A stretch of DNA of 64,000 nucleotides from Eledone cirrhosa (Eukaryota; Mollusca; Cephalopoda; Octopoda; Eledonidae), in NCBI GenBank assembly GCA_964016885.1, contig OZ024743.1, positions 342,326,781 to 342,390,780 on the forward strand. Direction: 5' to 3'. Each line of letters opens with the position of its first letter. Position 1 is the first letter of the stretch. Positions 56,247-64,000 of the stretch are shown here, in pieces. Below the pieces are notes generated by a model. The model saw nothing but the letters and a program-made list of their open reading frames with translations. It searched no databases and was not told the DNA's origin. A program made the position numbers and the translations under genes.

Positions 56247-56300
<54 letters not shown>
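56247..56300. repeat. (AT)n microsatellite
   Basis: AT array just upstream of the PLE direct repeat. Confidence 0.95.
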
Positions 56301-56325
<25 letters not shown>

Positions 56326-56450
56326 TATAAATATATGTTTCTTCCTAATAATCATCTATTTCTCCCTTTTTTCATATATATATAAACCCCAACTCGTATG
56401 CTCCCTCTCCACGTTTTATTATTATTATTCACTCCCACACGATACAAAAA

Positions 56451-57180
56451 ATGCCAACTAAAACAAAAACAGACTCCACTCTCATTAGCATCAATCAAAA
56501 GATACTACAAGAACTACAAAATATAAACTCTAATTTGTCAATACTCACCAACAAACTTAACTCTACAAGTGAAAAAACAATCCCCAAATACACATCCTAT
56601 GAAATCAACGACAATATCAACAACTTATGTGAAACAATAAAAACACACCTGAATAGCAACACAAATCTTATTCAAGCGAACGAAAAAAACATATGACACT
56701 AATACACTTACAACTTACCAAATAAAAAACAAATTAATACCACAATGGTACACATCTCTTTAAAACAGGAAATTCTCCTTTTGGAAGATGATACAACACA
56801 ATAACAAATCGGAGATGTATGAAAAATGGATTAACTCATCCCCATTAATCATCCTCCGCAAACTACAAATTAAATCCAGCCCAAATGAACCCGAGAAACA
56901 AAGACGCCTCAGGGAAAGAATGGCACTTGATAACATAAAAACCGAAATTGAACTCCTTAATTTGAGAGCCCAAACAAATGAAGATAGGATCAAATCAATC
57001 GACGATGAGATTTATCAAGCAATTATCAATAAACCCCTAGATAATATTTCAAAACTATGGTTAGGGGACTGTAATAAGGAAGAATTAAAATCCCTTCAAT
57101 TTTGGGAAATAAAGGAAACCTGGTTCTCTAAGTATAAAACACTTTTCCAAAAAGAAACACATCCAAGAACTCTTCATTAA
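56451..57180 (+). pseudogene. PLE family E upstream ORF, coiled-coil (ORF1-like)
   Basis: First part 56451-56696 (81 codons) is Asn/Ser/Thr/Lys-rich with heptad-like Leu/Ile spacing (ISINQKILQELQNINSNLSI), then breaks. After a stop the frame at ~56788-57180 gives FSFWKMIQHNNKSEMYEKW, NEPEKQRRLRERMALDNIKT and KLWLGDCNKEELKSLQ, matching the fragment at 26-553. The shared, charged helical region suggests oligomerisation or RNA binding, as for ORF1 proteins of other retroelements, but no known domain is evident. Confidence 0.6.
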
Positions 57181-57189
57181 AACCATAAT

Positions 57190-58030
57190 AACAAGAAAAC
57201 TTAATCACCACCCAAACACCACACACCAACCAACAACAGCAAAAAAACAATACCTCCCCACATACCCAAAAAAGAAGGTATCACCTCGGCCCTACCTCCT
57301 ACACCCACGACATAGCTATCACACGGATTCCCAAGCAACAAATATAGTAATAGAGAAACAACAACTACAAGATAGACACTACAACTTCTCTCCCACCAGG
57401 AGAAACCATAGAATCCCTAACACTTACAACCCCCCTAACATCCCCACACAACAAACCCACAACCATCATTACTTTCAACATAGAACCCAAAATACACAAC
57501 TACCACACATGCCACATAGGGCCTCACAACCACACACCAACTATAAGGAAACCCTAATCTACACTCCTCCACTAACCACATCCTACTACAACAACACCAG
57601 CAGTGGACAATACAACCACACGAGACACCCTAACCACTACAACCACCATAACTACACACCATATAACAGCAACAGCAGGACTCAATATAACCACACAAGA
57701 CAACCCTACTACAACTACCACCAAGTCTACACACCCTACAACAACAGCAGTGCTCAACCTAACCATACGATACAACCCAACTTCAACAACCACCACAACT
57801 TCACACCCTATAACCATGTCCATCAAATCTACACACCCTTCAACAACATCAGCAGGGCTCATTACAACCACACGATACAACCTAACTTAAACAACCATCA
57901 CAGCTACACACCATCTAACAACAACAGCAGGGGCCAATGCAACCATAAGAGACATCCAAACTTCAACATCCACCACAACTTCCGTAATCATCTTGTAGGC
58001 AGAGCACACAGACACAGGGTAACAAGATAA
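57190..58030 (+). repeat. Degenerate tandem coding repeat rich in Asn/His/Thr/Tyr
   Basis: ORF 57509-58030 translates as irregular repeats of NHHNYTPYN / YNHTRQP type, with a DNA unit of roughly 50-60 bp ('ccacacgatacaaccc', 'acaacaacagcagg'). It sits between the upstream ORF and RT and may have been part of the ORF1 C-terminus. Confidence 0.6.
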
Positions 58031-58079
58031 CACAAAACACACAGGAGACACAAAATGTAATAAAAATTGTTTAATTTAA

Positions 58080-59480
58080 CCTCTAAAGAATTAACAACAG
58101 ACCAAATCAACATATTCTCCAAAGGTCTAAAATTTACACCAACTCCCCAACGAACAAACTACCCCGAAATGAAGGAAGTTATTGCAGAATTCTGTAGAAA
58201 ACTAAGACTCAGCTAGCAACTATACGACAAATACAATGAGGATGACTCAATAGCCAGAAATAGAAGCAACTACACCCCACCAAAAGGCAAGAACAAATTC
58301 CTCGATCAATTCTGCGAACACATTACTAATTACCCATACCACCACCTACACAGACATAAACAAAACCCAAACCTAAGCAAAAAAGAATTGAATGGTCTTA
58401 ACAGTCTACAAAACGAGAAAACCCTAACGATCAAAGAGGCAGATAAAAGGAGTGCAGTAATCCTTATGAGGACAGATTACTACACGTCTCTATTACTCTC
58501 AACTCTAGAAAACCAAACATATTATGAAAAGGCCCAACACTACACACAAAAGAAAATAATGAGAAACCTAAAATCCCTAACAACCCTTTACAAAGAAGGC
58601 CTTACAGACAAGGAATACAACTACATCACCAATTTCAAAAGCAGATTCAGTCTCTACTACGGTATCTCAAAGACACACAAAGGCGAAGTAATAGGCAGGG
58701 CCTGCAAGCAAGGCACAAACATTTACATCAATATACCCCCTCCTGATGACCTTACATTAAGACCCATAATAGCAGGTACCACATGTGAAACCCACCGCCT
58801 AAGCAACTTCCTAGATATTCTGCTTAAACCTTTCCTAAACATAAAAAGCCTCATAAGGGACGACATTGACATGCTCAACCACCTCCCAACAACACTCAAT
58901 AATGAACATACCCTACTAGTAACCTTTGATGTTTTCAATTTATATTTCAATATCCCACACAACCTAGGTATAGGGGCAATACAATTCTGGCTTGAAAAAT
59001 TCCCTAGTGAACTCCCACAGCGCATCCCTAAAGAGTTTGTTTTGGAGGGACTCAAATTCATCTTGGAAAACAATTTCTCCGAATTCGATGCCAAATACTA
59101 CAGACAGAAATCTGGGACTGCCATGGGCACGAAAGTAGCCATAAGCCAACCTTGTCATGGGATATTTGGAAACCTCTCTCTACCGCAAAGTCTAGACAAA
59201 TACGGTAACCATTTCTACCAACACATAGAAAAGAACTGGAAGAGATAACTGGACGACGGCTTCATCCTCTGGTATGAAAGTATAGATAGACCGATTGAGT
59301 TTAAAACCCTTCTAAATGGACTCAACACAAACTTATAATTCACAATGGATTACAGCCACGAACAACTCCCTTTCCTCGACATCCTCATCAAGAAAACAAA
59401 CAACAAAATAGAAATAGACTACAAACAATACCTTGTATACTACAAACCCACAGACTCCAAATAATACCTTCCATTCAACT
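58080..59480 (+). pseudogene. Penelope-like RT, family E
   Basis: Single frame with a few stops: IKEADKRSAVILMRTDYYTSLL, LYYGISKTHK, RPIIAGTTCETHRLSNFLD, LLVTFDVFNLYFNIPH (motif A; the usual TSLYT is NLYF), KSGTAMGTKVA (PLE-typical AMGTKMAP region), then KR-stop-LDDGFILW. The last is the catalytic RYxDDGF motif with its Tyr codon changed to TAA (59246-59248), so the RT is dead. FLDILIKK follows. Diagnostic of Penelope-like elements. Confidence 0.85.
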
Positions 59481-59699
59481 CGTGCCACCCTCAACACACC
59501 ATATTGGCAATTCCTTATAACCTAGCCAGAAGGATCTGCACAATAGTTTCAGATAAATACACATGCTACACACGACCAGAAGAATTAAAAAACACACTTA
59601 TCAGGAGATAACAATGGATTCCAACGTGCCCTAAACTCGACATCCAGGAACTCAGACACCCCAAACCCAGGAATGAACCGCAACAGAAAACTCTATCAT

Positions 59700-60310
59700 A
59701 CATCTCCACACACAACCCCCTCAACAATGAGGTATTCGACACCATCTTCCAGAACATTCCTTTACTAAAAAGAGACCCAAGAATAAACAAAATCCTACAA
59801 ACACACAACATCATAAAAAGCAAAAGACAACCTAAATCCATAAAAAACATCCTCACACAAGCCAAAATTCAACCAACCTTCACAATGAATCCTACAGTAA
59901 CAAAATGCGGAAGGCTCAACTGTGGCATATGAATAAATCTAATAGAAGGTTCAACATTCCATTTTAAACAAGGACAACATTTCACAGTTAAACACAACTT
60001 TACATGTGCATCTGAAAATCTAATCTATGTTTTCACCCGCTCATGTTGTAAAGAGCACTACATAGGACAGATAAAAAAACAGCCTCCGACAACGTATGAC
60101 TGTCCATAAATCACAAATCAAAATACAGGAATACAAAAAGATTGCGTCCAGTTAACATATCGCCAATTGTGCACCCAACCAACATCCAAACTTTAAATTT
60201 GTTTCCCCAATTACAAATTCATAGACAACGCTACTTGTATTCATCGTACAAATAAGGAAACGTATTTCATTAATAAATTCCAACCTCTACTTAAGGCACT
60301 AAACTTCGGA
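59700..60310 (+). pseudogene. PLE linker and GIY-YIG endonuclease, family E
   Basis: Frame continues with NPLNNEVFDTIFQNIPLL, KRDPRINKIL and TVTKCGRLNCGI-stop (59931-59933), then NFTCASENLIYVFTRSCCKEHYIGQ (GIY-YIG core: LIYVF..YIGQ). A frameshift near 60075 leads to LRQRMTVHKSQIKIQEYKK (conserved R and H) and HPNFKFVSP. Matches 6013-6420. Role: DNA nicking for insertion; non-functional here. Confidence 0.75.
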
Positions 60311-60762
60311 CTAATCTAAAACTGGAACGAACAATGAACCAAATACAAATACCTATGTCTCTCTAAAGAGTTACCTCCCTCACACCCTACCTAATCCTTT
60401 TCCTTAAATAAATTAAATACCATCCATCATTTCTCTCCCACCTTGAATTACCTCCCCCTGCATATTAACTCTCTAAAAAGGGAAATCATATCAAACCCCA
60501 GACTACCATTTCCCTCCATCATGGATCAACTAAGCACTCTTGCTATATTAACACATTTTGATCTGCTTATCTTCAAGAACTATTCCTGTAAATAATATTA
60601 TTTTTTCTTTCACATTGCCTTATTATGTTCCACATTACGCCCCTTTTTATTTCTTTTTTTTTTCACTTCATAAACTTTGTTTGTAAATAACATTATTCTT
60701 TCTGCACCATTTCCTTAACATGTCCAACACCACTATTTTACACCAATACATATTATTATCAT

Positions 60763-60787
60763 TTGATAATGCATAAAAATGCTGAAA
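60763..60787 (+). ncRNA. degenerate hammerhead-like core, family E
   Basis: TTGATAA (two changes from CUGAUGA), T, GCAT/ATGC stem around AAAA, one base, then GAAAC. Position near the 3' end of a PLE supports homology despite the changes. Confidence 0.45.
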
Positions 60788-60994
60788 CCGGTGATAGACA
60801 ATTATTAAATATATAAATAAATAAATAAATAAAAGCCATTGTTAATTAATAACTAAATCAACTAACACCTTAAGATTTCACACAAAGTCAAATATTTCGT
60901 TTAATCATTTTCTAATCCAGAAAAAAGAGAGAGAAAGATAAAAAGGAAAACATATATTTTTCTTTCTAATAATTATCTTTTTCTCCCTGTTTTC

Positions 60995-60998
<4 letters not shown>

Positions 60999-61051
<53 letters not shown>
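60999..61051. repeat. (AT)n microsatellite
   Basis: AT array between the family E direct repeat and a further terminal-repeat fragment. Confidence 0.95.
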
Positions 61052-61052
<1 letters not shown>

Positions 61053-61059
61053 TTACGGT

Positions 61060-61230
61060 AAACATTGATTCAATTCAATTCAAGCACTCTACAGGGTATA
61101 TTTAGAATAACAAAATGCGAAGTAGTTGTAGATGTTAAAGTCCTTTATTGATAAGGTTGTGATACATATTTCAATGACGACGGTGGCCATATGATTTCAC
61201 GGAACCAGTGTCATGATCTCATCAGACAGC
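61060..61230 (-). repeat. PLE terminal-repeat fragment related to families A and B
   Basis: Starts 'ttcaagcactctacag' like the A ('gaagcactcaaca') and B ('gaagcactcgaca') repeats and has 'gatacatatttca' followed by a hammerhead-like core on the minus strand. No coding remnant. Confidence 0.5.
61169..61225 (-). ncRNA. possible hammerhead-like core
   Basis: Minus strand CTGATGA then a ~46-nt insert with ATGAC/GTCAT and GGT/ACC pairing, then GAAA. Pairing next to the core is imperfect. Confidence 0.35.
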
Positions 61231-61269
61231 TTCATTACATTGAGACAAACTCAAGGTATGTTTTGTTAA

Positions 61270-61612
61270 TAGAAAAGTGTGTCAGCATCAGCGACAACAG
61301 CAACACCAACAACCACAATCGTAATCAAAATGTTATAGATGAGATTTACAATGGACGCTTAAACATCAGCATCACCAACATTAGTGATGGCAGCAGCAGT
61401 AAGAGTACCCTCAGAGGTGACAACAACAAAGATCAAATAGCAGTGACTCCGAAGCAATAACAACCAGAACAACAACAACGACAACAATTAACGACGATGA
61501 TATCGATAACAACATCATCACCACCAATAGCAACACCAATGACAACGACGACAAAATCAATAACGGTAACGGTATCAATAATGATGATGATGATGACGAA
61601 GACGGCGCTGAT
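61270..61612. repeat. CAA/GAT trinucleotide-rich sequence
   Basis: Irregular 'caacaacaacaa' and 'gatgatgatgat' tracts. A 90-codon frame (61191-61460) is Asn/Ser-rich low complexity; not called as a gene. Confidence 0.7.
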
Positions 61613-61615
61613 ATA

Positions 61616-61800
61616 ATTGTTTCTACTTTTGGCACAAGGCCAGCAATTACCCAGTGCATTACTGGTACTTTATTTTATTGTCCCCGTAAGAATGAAAGGC
61701 AAAGTTAACCTCAACGAGATTTGAACTTAGAATGTAAAGGGCCATAACTGTATGTTGTAAAACATGACATCCGACCCTCTACCAATACTGCCAATCCACT
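61616..61800 (-). mobile_element. Full-length tRNA-derived SINE
   Basis: Minus-strand copy with both box regions and tail; diverged in the tRNA part ('ggtagagggtcggatgtcat'). Confidence 0.9.
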
Positions 61801-61985
61801 TCGTGAACTGGCTCTTACCGCATGTTCACCATTTCGGTTCTTCTTAATGTTGGTGTTGGGGCCGGTATCTTCTGGGGGCAATGTTCCATTTACACTCACA
61901 CATACACACACACACATATATATGTATGTAAAAGTTAAACAGAAATAACAACACAATCGGTACAGTATATGGTTTCATATACTGT

Positions 61986-61990
<5 letters not shown>

Positions 61991-62048
<58 letters not shown>
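61991..62048. repeat. (AT)n microsatellite
   Basis: AT array bordering a family C terminal repeat. Confidence 0.95.
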
Positions 62049-62061
<13 letters not shown>

Positions 62062-62062
62062 G

Positions 62063-62330
62063 TATATAGTTATACTTTGGGAGGGTCATGTTGCCAGTAA
62101 GAAACACACGCACCAGATGCTTTCACTTCAATTTATTATAATAAATTTATAATAAATTTATAAATTTATAAATTTCTGGTTGGTTGGTTGGTTCCACAAC
62201 CAGATAGTTGTTTATATATTGTCATAGTTCTTTCGTCACACACTCTGTGACCTCTTCAGTGACTGGGGATTCCTTTCTTTGTTTCTGTGCCTCTCCTTTG
62301 TTCTATCCTACGCCATTTTGTTTCTGTATA
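62063..62330 (-). repeat. PLE family C terminal repeat, solo copy
   Basis: Colinear with 12757-13025 ('atactttgggagggtcatgt' to 'cctacgccattttgtttctg'), without any adjacent coding sequence. Confidence 0.85.
62231..62259 (-). ncRNA. hammerhead-like core, family C
   Basis: Same as 12930-12958: CTGAAGA, G, GTCAC/GTGAC, GAAA on the minus strand. Confidence 0.55.
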
Positions 62331-62338
62331 TATATACA

Positions 62339-62432
62339 TATATTGACATATCCAGGAAGAAGATCTTAACGGTTCAAGATTTTCCAGGAAAAACTTGAAC
62401 CGTTAAGATCTTCTTCCTGGATATGTCAATAT
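62339..62432. repeat. Palindrome, ~39-bp arms
   Basis: 'attgacatatccaggaagaa' and the following bases are mirrored at 62394-62432 around 'attttccaggaaaaa'. The right arm runs directly into the family B repeat, so the palindrome is an inverted duplication of its edge. Confidence 0.9.
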
Positions 62433-62612
62433 TTATAAAACAAACTTTGTATTTTATATGATGAGAGCGTACCAAAGTTTTGGTGCCCTTGAAATATATA
62501 TAATAGAATAAATATGGTTTTATAAATATAGTTTCCATTTATTTAATATCATTGAATATTATACTCCAGAAAACTTGTCGAGTGCTTTGAATCAGTTATA
62601 AACATATATATT
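62400..62612 (+). repeat. PLE family B terminal repeat
   Basis: Complementary to 23821-24005. Carries the best preserved stem of family B (62458-62494). Confidence 0.75.
62458..62494 (+). ncRNA. hammerhead-like core, family B
   Basis: ATGATGA (C3 changed to A), then GAGCGTACC pairing with GGTGCCCTT (C-C mismatch at the fourth pair, as in family A), then GAAA (62491-62494). Confidence 0.5.
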
Positions 62613-62811
62613 TGTTGAATTACTAACAAATTAAATATATATATATATATATATATGGTCCCAGAACTCCTGATAGAGTCGTAGGGGCGCCGTATTGAGA
62701 ATCGGCGTTTCTTGGGTATTTTAAACCTGGCTGAGTCCATCCTCTACAGGTATGACTACAGCAGATTTCTTCCGGGGAAAGATAGAAAGTGAGAAAAAGA
62801 TATAGAGGAAC

Positions 62812-62945
62812 AATTGACCTCATTACTAGACTGGTACTATTTTTATCGACCTCGAAAGGCAAAGTTGACCTCGGCGAGATTTGAACTCTGAGAGCAGAGA
62901 GCCGGAACAAATACCGTAAGGTATTCTATCCGATGTTCTAAACCT
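62812..62945 (-). mobile_element. Diverged tRNA-derived SINE of a different subfamily
   Basis: On the minus strand a B-box-like 'gagttcaaatctc' is followed by 'gccgaggtcaactttgcctt'-like sequence and 'cgataaaaatagtaccagt'; the tRNA half contains 'cggtatttgttccggc', unlike the main SINE. An older family related in its tail. Confidence 0.65.
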
Positions 62946-62949
62946 GTTA

Positions 62950-63545
62950 CAATTAACAACCATTCACATGGTAATAATTTTTAAAAGCATATTATCATGA
63001 GTCAGAAATAAAGGATTAATTTATCATATCAAGCAGCAAGAATATAGGCAAACAATGAAAGAACGCAGAGATCTTAAGCAAGGTTATACATAGCAAATAG
63101 ATTGAAAAAGTTTTGCTTTGATTTTTTCTTCTTTTTTTTTTTAACATCCTTAGTTATATGAAAGTATATTAAGCATTTAAAGATGGACAGAGAAAAGTAG
63201 ACAAGCGAAAATCAAACGGTACTCTGGTGTTATGTGCTAAAAGTAAGCTTACAGCTGATAAGTCGTATTATTCACACATATACGAAGGTGAAGCTGTATT
63301 TCCGACGGCATTTGTTGTTAGAACGGCATGGGGTGCAAACATTCAAAATAAAGCGATGTTATGTCGCTAAGGATAATGGATTCTCCCTTGAGAGATCTGC
63401 TAAATTTATATCCGGTATTTATACATTAGCATAGTAAAGTACATTACTATGGGCTATTCTTCTGTTATATGGGGGTGCATGAGAGCTGTTTCAAGATACA
63501 GTGAAAATATAGAATAATATAGTTGACATAACAATATTTAGGTTT
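62950..63545. other. No recognisable feature
   Basis: AT-rich sequence; no ORF or repeat supported. Confidence 0.5.
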
Positions 63546-63561
63546 ACCTATATTAGTGCAT

Positions 63562-63801
63562 GAATAAGGGCATTGGATTGGCAGTATCGGTAGAGTGTCA
63601 GACACCATGCTTTTCAGCATAGAGTTACGGCCCTTTATCATCTGAGTTCAAATCCTGCCGAGGTTAACTTTGCCTTTCATCCTTACGGGGTCGATAAAAT
63701 AAAGTACCAGTCACGCACTGAAGTCGATTTAATCGGTTTTTCCCTTCCCCAAAAATTGCTGGCCTTGCCTCTATATAAGAAACCAATATGTATATAAGAA
63801 A
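63562..63801 (+). mobile_element. tRNA-derived SINE, longer tail subfamily, 14-bp target duplication
   Basis: Bracketed by 'ctatattagtgcat' at 63548-63561 and 63802-63815. Shares the 'gtcgatttaatcg' tail segment with 42807-43019. Confidence 0.95.
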
Positions 63802-63815
63802 CTATATTAGTGCAT

Positions 63816-64000
63816 AAATTACACAGGTCACTTTGAGGTATCACCGAGCCAAGTACGGTATCAATAAGAACATACATTCGTATATTACATACCTTTAAAA
63901 GTACGCACGGATAGATATATTCATATATATAAACATATATACACCTGTTCCTATGCACACACCCTCTTATGCACACACTTATGCATATACGTAGATACAC
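63816..64000. repeat. AT/CA-rich low-complexity end of window
   Basis: Short 'atacacac' and 'gcacacac' stretches; no gene. Confidence 0.7.

Larger units (their letters stand above)
56335..60965 (+). mobile_element. Long Penelope-like element (family E) with upstream ORF
   Basis: Bounded by a ~50-bp direct repeat: 56335-56385 and 60965-61015 share 'taataat/ca/tatc..tttctccc' and then enter AT. Content in order: coiled-coil ORF (56451-57180), a His/Asn/Thr/Tyr-rich repetitive region (57190-58030), RT (58080-59480), linker and GIY-YIG region (59700-60310), 3' region with a degenerate hammerhead core (60763-60787) and a TAAA tail (60805-60833). All parts decayed. Confidence 0.75.

Noticed and set aside
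61191..61460. 90-codon Asn/Ser-rich frame
   Set aside because: Lies in CAA/GAT trinucleotide-rich DNA and overlaps a terminal-repeat fragment.

Overview
The window looks like a piece of a cephalopod (octopus-type) nuclear genome made almost entirely of mobile elements and simple repeats. Evidence: very long (AT)n, (CA)n and (GATA)n tracts; many copies of a tRNA-derived SINE with the conserved tail 'ccagtaatgcactgggtaat' (familiar from octopus genomes); one longer SINE with a cephalopod-type central domain; and several animal retroelement lineages. I see no convincing host exon, intact tRNA or rRNA gene. The organism assignment rests on recognising these repeats by eye.

Layout. 0-7 kb: fragment of a Penelope-like element (PLE) upstream ORF, a 340-bp repeat, an AT-rich PLE-terminal-repeat body with SINEs, a GT-skewed tract (3.96-5.3 kb), a PLE endonuclease fragment and AT-centred palindromes. 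7-12.5 kb: foldback repeats and microsatellites. 12.7-15.8 kb: two PLE GIY-YIG endonuclease fragments with inverted terminal repeats, then a 5'-truncated non-LTR retrotransposon tail. 16-17.6 kb: another PLE fragment and a second copy of the 340-bp repeat. 17.66-20.15 kb: a complete but decayed Tigger (pogo) DNA transposon with TA target duplication. 20.2-28.4 kb: SINEs, a PLE N-terminal fragment, a 2.1-kb terminal-repeat body and a 1.46-kb palindrome. 28.95-33.16 kb: a Tx1-type (L1 superfamily) retrotransposon with an uninterrupted ORF2 of about 1,145 codons, inside a (TCTA)n tract. 35.2-38.5 kb: a nearly intact PLE (RT plus GIY-YIG). 38.6-43 kb: PLE terminal repeats, a perfect 114-bp palindrome and a second copy of the 12.7-kb PLE family. 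43.6-46.4 kb: a GC-rich PLE endonuclease fragment inserted in a decayed Tx1 copy. 48.4-50 kb: a decayed R2/NeSL-like LINE. 51-52.6 kb: foldback and terminal repeats. 53.7-55.2 kb: a CR1/Jockey-type LINE 5' half split by a SINE. 56.3-61 kb: a long PLE with an upstream coiled-coil ORF, RT and GIY-YIG regions, all decayed. 61-64 kb: terminal repeats and SINEs.

Main observation. PLE remnants of at least four lineages are accompanied by about twenty short segments matching the hammerhead ribozyme core (CUGANGA - stem II - GAAA). Where coding sequence survives next to them, the motif lies on the coding strand downstream of the endonuclease, and on the opposite strand in inverted upstream terminal repeats. 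Hammerhead motifs in PLE terminal repeats are known. The number of divergent versions here is notable, as are a recurrent C-C mismatch in stem II in two families and very long stem II hairpins in two others. Almost every PLE terminal repeat also abuts an (AT)n tract.
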